The notes: a model not told the origin generated them from the sequence alone. A DNA stretch of 64,000 nucleotides from Mucilaginibacter sp. CSA2-8R (GCF_038806765.1 NZ_CP152389.1:744001-808000), one strand, 5' to 3'. Positions 8,751-17,315 are shown, counted from the first letter of the stretch. A program made the numbers and translations.

Positions 8751-9389
8751 ATGGCCATAGCATACAGAAAGCAGGTTGATGAGGATACCGAATTTGCCTT
8801 GTGGCGTATTGAGGAAGATGCTGAAACCTTGTACCACCAGTTGCAGCTTAACGAGCAGGAAAAAAGTTATGTTGATCAACTGGCTAACGGTAAACGCCAT
8901 TTACACTGGTTGGGTACCCGTGTTTTACTGCGCACTATGCTTAATACCAACGAGTATATTGATTGCCGGATAGACAGCCACGGCAAGCCGTATTTATTTA
9001 ACATGCCCTACCAGATTTCGCTTAGTCACTCGTTTGATTATGCAGCCGTAATGATTAGCAAAAGCCGCCCGGTAGGTATAGATATTGAATTGGTGAAACA
9101 AAAGGTAGAGCGTATTGCACCCAAGTTTTTACGGTCCGCCGAGATGGCCTTTATCAACCCGGAACAAAAAATTGAACATTTATACGTGTGCTGGTGCGCT
9201 AAAGAGGCTATTTATAAATGCTATGGGCAAAAAGAGGTATCGTTTGTAGACCATATTAAACTGCATCCCTTTGTCTATGCACCGGAGGGAAGTTTGAAGG
9301 CAGACTTGCAAAAGGGAGATATTGATTTAAATTACCAAGTTAATTATCTGCACTACGAAGATTACATGATAGGTTACGTAAAAGGCTAA
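8751..9389 (+). CDS. 4'-phosphopantetheinyl transferase superfamily protein
   Basis: Transfers phosphopantetheine from CoA to a carrier-protein serine. 212 aa, the Sfp/Gsp type length. Motifs: SLSHSFDYAAVMIS (the S-H loop), PVGIDIELV (Mg2+-binding D-x-E) and WCAKEAIYKCYG (the W-x-x-KE-x-x-x-K signature). The target could be the acyl carrier protein or a secondary-metabolite carrier; sequence alone does not decide. It lies 3 nt upstream of lipB, and lipB also modifies by way of acyl carrier protein, so a shared acyl-carrier theme is plausible (inference). Confidence 0.9.
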   Translation: MAIAYRKQVDEDTEFALWRIEEDAETLYHQLQLNEQEKSYVDQLANGKRHLHWLGTRVLLRTMLNTNEYIDCRIDSHGKPYLFNMPYQISLSHSFDYAAVMISKSRPVGIDIELVKQKVERIAPKFLRSAEMAFINPEQKIEHLYVCWCAKEAIYKCYGQKEVSFVDHIKLHPFVYAPEGSLKADLQKGDIDLNYQVNYLHYEDYMIGYVKG

Positions 9390-9392
9390 ACC

Positions 9393-10148
9393 ATGAAGAA
9401 TAAACAGGTTGAAACTCAGGACTGGGGTTTGATTGACTATAAAGAGGCCTGGGACCGGCAGGAAAAGCTGTTTGGTACCAGTGTGCAGCTTAAAACCGAA
9501 ATACGTAACCGGCAGGTAGCCGCAATTAACGGGGCGGAAGTAGCTGATGATATCAAAACGCCAAACTACCTTGTTTTTTGCCAGCACCCGCATGTGTATA
9601 CTTTAGGCAAAAGTGGCAAGGCCGAGCATTTACTGCTAGACGAAGCCGGACTGGCCAAACACCAAGCTGTTTATTATCCTATTAACCGTGGCGGTGATAT
9701 TACTTATCATGGCCCCGGCCAGCTGGTAGTTTATCCAATTTTAGACCTGGATAACTTTTTTACTGATATTCATCTTTACCTGCGCACACTGGAAGAAGCC
9801 GTTATACAAACACTGGCACATTATGGTGTAAAAGCCGGCCGTTACCCGGGTTATACCGGTGTATGGTTGGATGCAGATAATGAAAATGCTCGTAAAATAT
9901 GTGCCATGGGTGTACGCTGCAGCCGCTGGGTAACCATGCATGGGCTTGCCCTTAATGTAAACGCCGATTTAAGTTACTTTGGTTATATTGTACCTTGCGG
10001 TATTGAAGGGAAATCCGTTGCCTCACTGCAACAGGAGTTGGGCCGTGAGGTGGATATGAATGAAGTAAAAGAAATCCTAAAACGCGAAATTTTCGTACAG
10101 TTTGGTATGGAGGTTAGTGATGAAAATAATAAAGCTGTTACTGCTTAG
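9393..10148 (+). CDS. lipB: Octanoyl-[acyl carrier protein]:protein N-octanoyltransferase
   Basis: Moves octanoate from acyl carrier protein to lipoyl domains, the first step of lipoate biosynthesis. 251 aa. Motifs: [18 protein letters not shown] (family signature), [22 protein letters not shown] with the catalytic Lys, and [12 protein letters not shown] with the catalytic Cys. It starts 3 nt after the phosphopantetheinyl transferase stop and overlaps the following GDSL lipoprotein gene by 29 nt, so the three genes are likely one transcript. Confidence 0.95.
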   Translation: MKNKQVETQDWGLIDYKEAWDRQEKLFGTSVQLKTEIRNRQVAAINGAEVADDIKTPNYLVFCQHPHVYTLGKSGKAEHLLLDEAGLAKHQAVYYPINRGGDITYHGPGQLVVYPILDLDNFFTDIHLYLRTLEEAVIQTLAHYGVKAGRYPGYTGVWLDADNENARKICAMGVRCSRWVTMHGLALNVNADLSYFGYIVPCGIEGKSVASLQQELGREVDMNEVKEILKREIFVQFGMEVSDENNKAVTA

Positions 10149-10833
10149 CGTTGTTTTATTAAGTTGTACTGATAAAAATGTAGAAGACGTGCCAACGACT
10201 GAACAAACAACGAACAATATGAACAACGGTATGCTTACCTATCTGGCCCTGGGCGACTCTTATACTATTGGGGAGTCTGTGCCGGCGGAGCAATCATTTC
10301 CTTACCAATTAAGTTCAGAACTTAACAAAGTTAGCTATAAAGTTAGTGAGCCCACCATTATAGCCCGTACCGGCTGGACCACTGATGAATTGATTGGTGC
10401 AATCAGAAGCCGTGCTATGACGCAAAAGTTTGATATCGTCACTTTACTTATTGGGGTTAATAACCAGTACCGGAACTATAACATCAATACTTACCGAACC
10501 GAATTTGTGCAACTGCTCAATACGGCGCTCACCTTTGCCAACGGCAATGCCAAACATGTATTTGTGTTATCTATCCCTGATTGGGGAGTAACCCCTTTTG
10601 CTTCCGGGCAGGATGCCAATCAGATAGGTAGCGAAATAGATGCGTACAACGCCATCAATCAGCAGGAGGCTGCCAAAGCAGGAGTGAGCTATGTTAATAT
10701 AACGCCTGTCTCGCGCATGGCAAAAACAGATGCCTCTCTTACTGCAGCTGATGGTCTGCATCCTTCCGCAAAAATGTACGGGCAATGGGTGCAACTGCTT
10801 AAAGAGCAGGTAATTAAAAACATACCTAACTAA
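10120..10833 (+). CDS. SGNH/GDSL hydrolase lipoprotein
   Basis: 237 aa from the ATG at 10120 (an in-frame ATG at 10102 would add six residues before the signal). The chosen start gives a clean lipoprotein signal: [16 protein letters not shown] with the lipobox Cys at residue 16. It is also preceded by GGAGG at 10109-10113. SGNH motifs: block [11 protein letters not shown] (catalytic Ser), block [11 protein letters not shown] (Gly, Asn), block V ADGLHPS (Asp, His). It is an envelope-anchored esterase/lipase or acetylesterase; the substrate is unknown. Overlap with lipB suggests translational coupling. Confidence 0.88.
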   Translation: MKIIKLLLLSVVLLSCTDKNVEDVPTTEQTTNNMNNGMLTYLALGDSYTIGESVPAEQSFPYQLSSELNKVSYKVSEPTIIARTGWTTDELIGAIRSRAMTQKFDIVTLLIGVNNQYRNYNINTYRTEFVQLLNTALTFANGNAKHVFVLSIPDWGVTPFASGQDANQIGSEIDAYNAINQQEAAKAGVSYVNITPVSRMAKTDASLTAADGLHPSAKMYGQWVQLLKEQVIKNIPN

Positions 10834-10844
10834 AGCTATTAAAC

Positions 10845-12137
10845 TTAGGCTTTAAAAAATCTGTATTTAGTAATCTCGGTTTGCTGTGCACTGTAAATGC
10901 CTTTGCTGCCGCTAAAAAAGTAGGCAATAAAACAAGCTACGGCAAATAGCAGGGCATGCTGGCTGCCAAATAATTCAATACCCATTAGTGTGCAAGCCAG
11001 CGGGGTATTAGTGGCGCCTGCAAATACAGCAATAAAGCCCAAAGCAGCAAACAAGCTTACAGGGGCATTAAGCAAGTTAGCCAACGTATTACCCAGGGTA
11101 GAACCAATGTAAAACAGTGGTGTAACTTCGCCACCCTTAAAACCGGTGCCCAAAGTTACTGCAGTGTAAATCAGTTTCCACAACCAGCTAAAGAAATGCG
11201 CACCACCCTGCTCAAAGGCAGATACAATAGTTACTGCACCAGGATACTCCGGGTTGACACCCAAGCTCAGATAATCGGGTTTTCCTAAAATCAAGGTGAG
11301 CAAAATGATAATCACACCACCGGCAACCGGGATAAGCCACGTGGATTTAATTAGTAAGGCCGCCAGCTTTTTTACACCACGCACAGTTTGAGAAAAAAGG
11401 TAAGCTGTTAACCCAAACAAAACCGAGGCGATCATCACTTTAATCAGCAGCCAAAAATCAATATTAAGATGGTTGCCCAAAATCGTTTGCCCGGTAGTAA
11501 AAAAACGGATATGGTAAGGTGTATGCTGTACGCCCCAGGCAGCTACTGTTGCATCGCCAATAAGCGCTGCCATAAGGCAGGGTAATACAGATGTATATTG
11601 TATACGGCCAATAGTTAATACCTCTAAGGCAAAAACAGCTCCGGCCAGCGGCGTGCCAAACACTGCACCAAAACCGGCGGCTACACCTGCTGTAAGCACA
11701 ATGCGAATATCATCAGCCTCGAGTTTAAACAAGCTGCCCATCCAATGGGCTATGCTGCCGCCAATTTGCACGGCTGTACCTTCTCGTCCGGCCGAGCCAC
11801 CAAACAAGTGGGTAATTACGGTTGTAACCAAAATAAGCGGAGCCATGCGCTTAGGTACACCGGCACCGGGCTGGTGTATTTCATCAATAATTAAATTGTT
11901 GCCCCGCTCGGCAGATTGCCCGTAAAGTTTATACAAAAAATGAACGCCTAAACCGGCAACCGGTAACAGGTAAAGCAGCCAGCTGTGAGTAAAACGGTAA
12001 TGGATGGCCCAGTTGAGCATCCATAAAAATAGGGCAATTAATGTACCGATAACCACAGCTACCGGAATGATAATCAGCGTCCAGCGCAGTACATAGTGTA
12101 AAGCCGGATACTTGCTGATGGGAGAATTATTGAGCAT
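10845..12137 (-). CDS. CLC-F type fluoride/proton antiporter (voltage-gated chloride channel family)
   Basis: 430 aa from the ATG at 12137; a TTG five codons upstream (12152) gives a longer frame but the ATG fits better. Multi-pass CLC fold. GREGT at residues 117-121 contains the external gating Glu (E119). PLAGAVFALEV ends in Val173, where chloride/proton CLCs have the internal proton Glu. Instead of GSGIP, G79-N80-N81 lies 39 residues before E119. In characterised CLC-F proteins the internal Glu is a channel-like Val and the canonical anion-site Ser is replaced (Met or Asn, from memory). The fluoride riboswitch directly upstream makes export of toxic fluoride the best-supported role. Confidence 0.9.
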   Translation of the reverse strand: MLNNSPISKYPALHYVLRWTLIIIPVAVVIGTLIALFLWMLNWAIHYRFTHSWLLYLLPVAGLGVHFLYKLYGQSAERGNNLIIDEIHQPGAGVPKRMAPLILVTTVITHLFGGSAGREGTAVQIGGSIAHWMGSLFKLEADDIRIVLTAGVAAGFGAVFGTPLAGAVFALEVLTIGRIQYTSVLPCLMAALIGDATVAAWGVQHTPYHIRFFTTGQTILGNHLNIDFWLLIKVMIASVLFGLTAYLFSQTVRGVKKLAALLIKSTWLIPVAGGVIIILLTLILGKPDYLSLGVNPEYPGAVTIVSAFEQGGAHFFSWLWKLIYTAVTLGTGFKGGEVTPLFYIGSTLGNTLANLLNAPVSLFAALGFIAVFAGATNTPLACTLMGIELFGSQHALLFAVACFIAYFFSGSKGIYSAQQTEITKYRFFKA

Positions 12138-12164
12138 AAACCTGCAAAACAATAAACAGATAAA

Positions 12165-12230
12165 GAGGAGCAGGTGTCGTCAGCATGTTAAAGCAGCTTG
12201 TTAGGCGGAGCACCATTACCTTGTTTAAAG
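12165..12230 (-). ncRNA. Fluoride riboswitch (crcB motif)
   Basis: Read on the minus strand, the segment has the conserved order of the crcB aptamer. GGTAATGG lies at 12220-12213, TCCGCC at 12209-12204, TAACAA at 12203-12198, a short stem AGCTG...CA(T)GCT, then GCTGACGACACCTGC at 12184-12170. GGTG (12214-12211) pairs with CACC (12176-12173) as P1, and GG...CC forms the pseudoknot. It resembles the Pseudomonas syringae aptamer (AUGG, UCC-CC, UAACAA, GCUGAUGA-GCCUAC). It lies 28 nt upstream of the CLC-F ATG. Assignment is by eye, not by covariance model. Confidence 0.87.
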
Positions 12231-12234
12231 GTCA

Positions 12235-12242
12235 CAAAGATA
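12235..12242 (-). promoter_or_regulatory. -7 promoter element (TATCTTTG) of the riboswitch/CLC-F transcript
   Basis: TATCTTTG on the minus strand is a perfect TAnnTTTG. It places the transcription start only a few bases before the riboswitch. A -33 TTG at normal distance is not clear. Confidence 0.5.
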
Positions 12243-12311
12243 AACCTTTACGCCCAACGTTTAGGTTAAATTTGTTAAAGCCGTGACGCTGCCAATAACT
12301 ATTAATGCTAT

Positions 12312-12342
12312 CGGTTACTGCTATAGCTTATAGCAGTAACCG
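12312..12342 (-). terminator. Hairpin downstream of the TlpA-family gene
   Basis: Perfect 14-bp arms (12312-12325 and 12329-12342) around a 3-nt loop, 16 nt after the stop at 12358. No T-run follows on the minus strand, so it could be a processing or insulating hairpin rather than a classical terminator. Confidence 0.55.
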
Positions 12343-12357
12343 TACTTATCAGCAACG

Positions 12358-13503
12358 CTATTTTCCTAATACCTCAATCAGTTTGGCTTCTAATTCAGCC
12401 CCGCGAAGGTTTTTGGCTATAATTTTTCCGTTTGGGTCAATCAAGTAATTTTGAGGAATAGATTGAATAAAATAAAGCGCAGCAGCTTCATTATTCCAAA
12501 ATTTTAAGTCTGATACTTGTGTCCAGGTTAGGCCGTCGGCTTTGATAGCCTGAAGCCAATCGGCTTTGCCGCTTGCCTTATCAAGCGATACACCCAACAC
12601 TTTAAAGTTACGGCTTTTATATTTATTATATACCCGTACTACGTTAGGATTTTCCTGGCGGCAGGGGCCGCACCAGGATGCCCAAAAATCGAGCAATACG
12701 TAAGATTTGTCTCTGTAAACAGAAAGCTTTACCGGTTTGCCATCCACATCATTTTGCGTAAAATCTGGTGCCATAGCGCCAATAGCTGTAGCTTTAAGTG
12801 CAGCAAAAGACTGTTTAAGCTGCTTGCCAGACTCGGTATCTTTTAGCTTTGGTGACAGGCCGTTGTACAATGGCTCAATCACATTTATATCAGCCGATGG
12901 GCCACCCATAGAGCTTAATGCCATCAAACTCAAGTAACTTTCGGGATGAGCTGTGATGAATTTTTTTAAAGCATCCTCGCGTTCCTTTTGCAGCGCTTTA
13001 AATTTGTCTTGAATAGTGTTTTGAAAAACATTAGATTGTTGCTGATCAGGTGTGGCCGCCTGGGCCTCTGTATAAAGCTTCTGGGCTTTTACATACAACG
13101 GAGCCAGCATAGTGCTTAGATCTTCATTATCTGTATTGATTGTTGAGCCGGTAATTTTTACCTTAGAGATTGAGTCGTTGCCGGCAATGTAGATGTTACC
13201 TTTCTCAACGTAAAAACTCAATACATCATCATTTTTGTTAAAACCAACAAAACCCTGGTTATGGCGGTCAACCAGCATTAAAGCACTGGTTGGGTTATTC
13301 ACCTTGCCAGTAAACTGAAAAGTGCCATCTACCAGCACGGTCGAATCTAAAACACGGCTGTTTCCTGACTGATAGCTTAAGTACGCTTTATAGGGTTCTT
13401 TTACTGTATTGAGTTTGCCGTTAATAGTAAAGGTATCGTTAGTTTGCGCCGAAGCTACTGCAGGTAAGCAAGCTGCTATATAAATAAAAAGTTTTTTGAG
13501 CAT
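12358..13503 (-). CDS. DUF4369/TlpA-family thiol-disulfide oxidoreductase
   Basis: 381 aa with a signal peptide (cleavage after AQT, about residue 21). Residues about 22-120 are a DUF4369-like beta domain (FTINGKLNTVKEPYKAYL). A helical linker follows, and from about residue 245 there is a TlpA/ResA-type thioredoxin domain with ASWCGPCRQENPN (CxxC redox pair) and IPQNYLIDPNGK carrying the cis-Pro. Predicted periplasmic, reducing or isomerising disulfides or maturing cytochromes; the partner is unknown. It is a paralog of the genes at 19254 and 20478, with closely similar C-terminal halves. Confidence 0.9.
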   Translation of the reverse strand: MLKKLFIYIAACLPAVASAQTNDTFTINGKLNTVKEPYKAYLSYQSGNSRVLDSTVLVDGTFQFTGKVNNPTSALMLVDRHNQGFVGFNKNDDVLSFYVEKGNIYIAGNDSISKVKITGSTINTDNEDLSTMLAPLYVKAQKLYTEAQAATPDQQQSNVFQNTIQDKFKALQKEREDALKKFITAHPESYLSLMALSSMGGPSADINVIEPLYNGLSPKLKDTESGKQLKQSFAALKATAIGAMAPDFTQNDVDGKPVKLSVYRDKSYVLLDFWASWCGPCRQENPNVVRVYNKYKSRNFKVLGVSLDKASGKADWLQAIKADGLTWTQVSDLKFWNNEAAALYFIQSIPQNYLIDPNGKIIAKNLRGAELEAKLIEVLGK

Positions 13504-13609
13504 GTGGGTTAAATGATGTATTTAACGGGTTAAATGTTGTTTAAGTACAATGCTTAATATTAATTAACAGTATGGTTACAGGCAATGCGTTAACAAAAAG
13601 CGTACGCTA

Positions 13610-14797
13610 CTAAGCAAGCTTTTGATAGGTACGCCACCACAGATCGGGCATCTCTCCATCAATGGCGGTGGTGTAATCTTCGTAACGGCAGGGTACCAGG
13701 TGGTAACGCTCGTTCAGTGATCCGTTGGTAGGGTAGGGTACCTGCATCCACCAGCGGTCTGACTTTTTGCTTTTCACAAATACAATTTCGTGTTCTTCGT
13801 GCTTCAGCGTGGTTTTATAAACCAGGTATTGTGATTTAGGTTGTAACGGAAAGTCTTTTTTGCGGTTATAAAAGCCGTCAATAAAATACCAAACCATTTC
13901 GGCTAATAAGGTAGCGGTTTGCCCATTGCTATCATAAGCCGGGTTAAACTCGTAAAAACCTATGGAGCTCAGCTTATCATTAAAGCCTGCATAGCGGCAC
14001 ATCTGGCAGGCCTCTTCTCCATAAAAACCATTGGGCGTAGCGTTGGCATTGCCCATAGCATCTGATGAACGGATGGCGCCCATATCAAAGCTGATGATGT
14101 TGGCATTGCGAATTACAGGCTCGGTGATGCCGATGTTGCCCATCAATTCGCCCAAACGGTGTACATCAAAAAACAGGTTATCCATTACCCGCAAACTATC
14201 CTGGCTTATAAAATAAGTTTGATAACCCAGGTTACTGAAATTAAACAGATAGTTAGGCTCGTATAAAAATATCTTGTTGAGGTATGATCTGGAGTCTGTC
14301 GAGTCATCGTCTTCCATATCGGCCTGCTCATTCAGGTCAAAGTGCGAGTCTATCACGGTCAGGTCCACTTTTTGCTCCATATCTTCGTAAGCCAGGTACT
14401 GGGCGTAAGTGAGGTCTTGGCCGCCGCCCAATATTACGGCAACCACATCCTGCTTAACCAGGCTATTAATTACCGTTTTTACAGCAAAGTAAGTGTCGTT
14501 AACGGTGGCGCCTTGTTTAATATTACCTAAATCGTAAATCTTGGTGTTATAACCGCCTTGGTGTAAGCGGTATAGTTTTTCGCGTACATAGTCGGGCCCA
14601 AGCGCACAGCCAGGGTTGCCAATGGCATTGCGGTCATCCTGTACGCCAAAAATTACCAGATCCGGTTTGTCATCTTCCAGATCAGGAAAATGCTCTGTAT
14701 ACGTTTCTATTTTATGGCCCAACTGGCTGGGTTTATACCCCTCACCGGGCGCTACTCTGCTTAAATCAACCGGGGTAAAGAAATCCGCTAATGACAT
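13610..14797 (-). CDS. Arginase/formimidoylglutamase-family protein with incomplete metal site
   Basis: 395 aa, ureohydrolase fold. The three metal-binding motifs can be located but two are altered. GGDH(S) is GGGQDLT (residues 124-130, no His). DxHxD is intact as DSHFDL (150-155). SxDxD is SFDMGAI (236-242, second Asp replaced by Gly). The long C-terminal part (about 290-395, with VSSIGFYEFNP-like and WWMQVPYP segments) is not typical of arginases. Annotated relatives in Bacteroidota are usually called formimidoylglutamase, but hydrolysis is doubtful with these ligands missing. No histidine-degradation genes are near. Confidence 0.75.
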   Translation of the reverse strand: MSLADFFTPVDLSRVAPGEGYKPSQLGHKIETYTEHFPDLEDDKPDLVIFGVQDDRNAIGNPGCALGPDYVREKLYRLHQGGYNTKIYDLGNIKQGATVNDTYFAVKTVINSLVKQDVVAVILGGGQDLTYAQYLAYEDMEQKVDLTVIDSHFDLNEQADMEDDDSTDSRSYLNKIFLYEPNYLFNFSNLGYQTYFISQDSLRVMDNLFFDVHRLGELMGNIGITEPVIRNANIISFDMGAIRSSDAMGNANATPNGFYGEEACQMCRYAGFNDKLSSIGFYEFNPAYDSNGQTATLLAEMVWYFIDGFYNRKKDFPLQPKSQYLVYKTTLKHEEHEIVFVKSKKSDRWWMQVPYPTNGSLNERYHLVPCRYEDYTTAIDGEMPDLWWRTYQKLA

Positions 14798-14873
14798 ATC
14801 CGTTATTTACAAAAGCGCAAATATCCATTTTTTAACTTAAATTGCCCCGCTTTTATAAAACTTACCCCAAAGG

Positions 14874-15848
14874 ATGATTCTGGTTACCGGCGCAACAGGT
14901 TTTGTAGGTTCAGTACTGGCCCGCCGGCTGGCAGAACAAAATATAGCTATCAGGTGCCTCAGGCGCCAAACCTCTGTAATTCCCGAAATTTTAGCGCCGT
15001 ACAGCCATTTGATTGACTGGCGGGAAGCAGATATATTAGACAGCTCTCTGCTGGAAGAAGCTTTTGAGGGCGTAACACAGGTTTATCATTGTGCCGCGTG
15101 GGTGTCATTTAAAGAGGCTGATAAAGAGCCTATGATTAATACGAATGTGCACGGCACCGCTAATGTAGTTAACCTTTGTTTAGATTATAATGTAAGACTG
15201 GTGCATGTAAGCTCTATTGCTGCACTTGGCCAGGCTAAACCCGGCGAACTGATTACCGAAAAGAACTATCTGGAAGAAACTCCGGCCAATAATAACTACG
15301 CAGTATCTAAACTGGAAAGCGAGATGGAGGTTTGGCGGGGTATAGCCGAGGGCATGCAGGGTGTTATCGTTAATCCATCAGTAATTATTGGGCCCCAAGC
15401 GGGTGTTGATGGCAGCGGTAAAATTTTTGACACAGTGCGCCGTGGATTAAAATATTATACCCGTGGTAGTTGCGGACTGGTAGATGTTGATGACTTGGCC
15501 CGTTGCATGATTGAACTGATGAACAGTGACATTACGGCCGAGCGTTACATCATCAATGCCGAGAACTGGAAGTTTAAAGACCTGACTGAACAGATTGCGC
15601 AGTGCTTTGGTGTAAAGCCACCCGCTACCGAGGCCAAGCCCTGGATGCTGGAGTTTGCCTGGCGCAGTGCATCCCTATGGGCGGCCTTAACCGGTAATGA
15701 TCCGGCCTTGGATAAAATAGCTGCGCAGGCTGCAACGGTTGAGCAGAATTACGATAACAGTAAAATAAAAAAGGCTATTAATTTTACTTTTAAACCGGTA
15801 ATGCAAACTATCCAAGAAGTTTGTACTGTTTTACAAGCTAATGAGTAA
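14874..15848 (+). CDS. NAD(P)-dependent epimerase/dehydratase (extended SDR)
   Basis: 324 aa. N-terminal Rossmann motif TGATGFVGSVLARRL (GxxGxxG), VSS in the fifth strand and the catalytic pair in YAVSKLESE (Tyr and Lys). The overall pattern is like dihydroflavonol-4-reductase or 3-beta-HSD-like extended SDRs; the substrate cannot be read from sequence. It is preceded by an AAAGG purine stretch and divergent from the arginase-family gene. The stop lies 85 nt before the SerB fusion, which has its own promoter. Confidence 0.85.
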   Translation: MILVTGATGFVGSVLARRLAEQNIAIRCLRRQTSVIPEILAPYSHLIDWREADILDSSLLEEAFEGVTQVYHCAAWVSFKEADKEPMINTNVHGTANVVNLCLDYNVRLVHVSSIAALGQAKPGELITEKNYLEETPANNNYAVSKLESEMEVWRGIAEGMQGVIVNPSVIIGPQAGVDGSGKIFDTVRRGLKYYTRGSCGLVDVDDLARCMIELMNSDITAERYIINAENWKFKDLTEQIAQCFGVKPPATEAKPWMLEFAWRSASLWAALTGNDPALDKIAAQAATVEQNYDNSKIKKAINFTFKPVMQTIQEVCTVLQANE

Positions 15849-15895
15849 TTGCTAATGCCCCGTCTTGTAAAAGGCAATTAGGCGCATTGATGACC

Positions 15896-15924
15896 TTGAT
15901 TAATCAACCAATCTCCTATATTTG
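15896..15924 (+). promoter_or_regulatory. Bacteroidota-type promoter of the SerB fusion gene
   Basis: TTG at 15896-15898, 18-nt spacer, TATATTTG at 15917-15924: an excellent match to the phylum consensus, 9 nt before the ATG at 15934. It rules out the TTG at 15922 as a start codon. Confidence 0.7.
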
Positions 15925-15933
15925 CCCGCAACC

Positions 15934-17226
15934 ATGGGCCAGTATTATATAATTGATTTCGATAGTACGTTTACACAGGTAGAAGCGCTTGATGAACTTG
16001 CGCGTATCAGTCTGAACGATCATCCCAACCGCGAACATATCTACCAACAGATTGAAGACCTGACCAACGCTGCAATGGAAGGTAAGCTTTCTTTTGCCGA
16101 TAGCCTGGAGGGCCGGGTAAAGCTACTACAGGCTAACCGTACCCATTTAGAGCAATTGGTTAAGCATTTGCGCAAAAAGGTATCGCCCTCGTTTTCGCGT
16201 AACAGCAAATTTTTTAAAGAGCACCATGATGATGTGCTGATTGTATCGGGTGGGTTTAAGGAGTTTATTACACCTGTGGTTAGCGAGTATCACATCAAAA
16301 AAGAAAACATTTACGCCAACACCTTCGAGTTTGATGAGCGGGGCAATATTGTTGGGTACGACCGCAGTAACCCGCTTTCGCAAGAAGGAGGTAAGGTAAA
16401 ACTGCTAAAAGAACTTAACCTGCAGGGAGACATTTTTGGTATTGGCGATGGGTATTCTGATTTTCAATTAAAGGAGTCGGGCCTGATTAGAAAATTCTTT
16501 GCCTTTACAGAGAACATTGCACGTAAATCGGTAGTAGAAAAGGCCGACTACGTTACACCAAGCCTGGATGAGTTTTTGTACATCAACAGGTTGCCAAGGG
16601 CTATATCGTATCCTAAAAACCGGATCAAATGCTTAGTAGTAGGCCAGATTGAGCCTGAAGCTATTGCCCAAATGCAAAAGGAGGGTTACAACATCCGGAT
16701 AAAAGAGGAAATTACCGAAGCTTATTTACAGGAAGCCGGCGTATTGCTATGCGATGAGGCACATCAGCCTACGCCCGAGCAGTTAGAAAATGCAGGCCGT
16801 TTAAAAGTAATAGGTTGCTTTGGTAAGGTAAGCAGCCGCCGGTTAGGCGAGGTAGCTTGCGAAAACGGCGTTATTATATTTGACGACCCCAAGCATAACC
16901 CACGCAGCAGCGACTTCATCCCTAAACGGGTAATTGCGTTTATGAACGAGGGGAAAACGCATACGAGCTGTAACTTTCCGGATTTGCAGCCGCCGCGGGT
17001 AAGCAATGCTCACCGCTTAATTCACATACATAAAAACGTGCCCGGTATTTTGGCGCAGATCAATGAGATATTTGCTAGTAACAATATTAACATTGTAGGT
17101 GAGTTTTTAGTTACTAATGCACAGATTGGATATGTAATTACCGATGTGGATGCAGGGTATGATGAGCAATTACTCAGGCAGCTAAAAGCCATTGATCATA
17201 CTATAAAATTCAGGCTGCTTTATTAA
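15934..17226 (+). CDS. Fusion protein: SerB-like HAD phosphatase + SerA substrate-binding remnant + ACT domain
   Basis: 430 aa from the ATG at 15934. Residues 1-215 are a phosphoserine-phosphatase-like HAD: DFDST (8-12, nucleophile Asp8), SGG (105-107), Lys154 and GDGYSD (171-176). Residues about 231-350 look like the substrate-binding part of D-3-phosphoglycerate dehydrogenase (LKVIGCFGKVSSRRLGEVA, then VIAFMNEGK), but the roughly 180-aa NAD-binding domain that should lie between is absent. Residues 360-430 are the SerA-type ACT domain (HIHKNVPGILAQINEIF) ending in RLLY as E. coli SerA does. A serine-regulated phosphoserine phosphatase is the likely role; dehydrogenase activity is not expected. 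Confidence 0.85.
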   Translation: MGQYYIIDFDSTFTQVEALDELARISLNDHPNREHIYQQIEDLTNAAMEGKLSFADSLEGRVKLLQANRTHLEQLVKHLRKKVSPSFSRNSKFFKEHHDDVLIVSGGFKEFITPVVSEYHIKKENIYANTFEFDERGNIVGYDRSNPLSQEGGKVKLLKELNLQGDIFGIGDGYSDFQLKESGLIRKFFAFTENIARKSVVEKADYVTPSLDEFLYINRLPRAISYPKNRIKCLVVGQIEPEAIAQMQKEGYNIRIKEEITEAYLQEAGVLLCDEAHQPTPEQLENAGRLKVIGCFGKVSSRRLGEVACENGVIIFDDPKHNPRSSDFIPKRVIAFMNEGKTHTSCNFPDLQPPRVSNAHRLIHIHKNVPGILAQINEIFASNNINIVGEFLVTNAQIGYVITDVDAGYDEQLLRQLKAIDHTIKFRLLY

Positions 17227-17254
17227 CAGGTATTACACCGTTAAGGGCGTTTAC

Positions 17255-17315
17255 TAAAGCCATTTTGTTTTTATTGGGTGTGTACATTTTTCGGCCCTAA
17301 AACAAAATGGCTTTA
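17255..17315. repeat. 17-bp inverted repeat between the SerB fusion and the universal stress gene
   Basis: TAAAGCCATTTTGTTTT (17255-17271) is perfectly repeated in reverse at 17299-17315 with a loop of about 27 nt. It may terminate the upstream gene, but the loop is long and no T-run follows on the plus strand. Confidence 0.6.

Noticed and set aside
10831..10854. Terminator between the GDSL lipoprotein and CLC-F genes
   Set aside because: Only a 6-bp TAAAGC/GCTTTA stem with a 12-nt loop; insufficient.
12138..12152. TTG start for the CLC-F gene
   Set aside because: The ATG at 12137 is better placed after the riboswitch, and the GCAGGT that may be masked lies between TTG and ATG.
15846..15880. 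Terminator for the SDR gene (TAATTGC/GCAATTA)
   Set aside because: Only 7 A/T-rich base pairs with a 21-nt loop; too weak to call.
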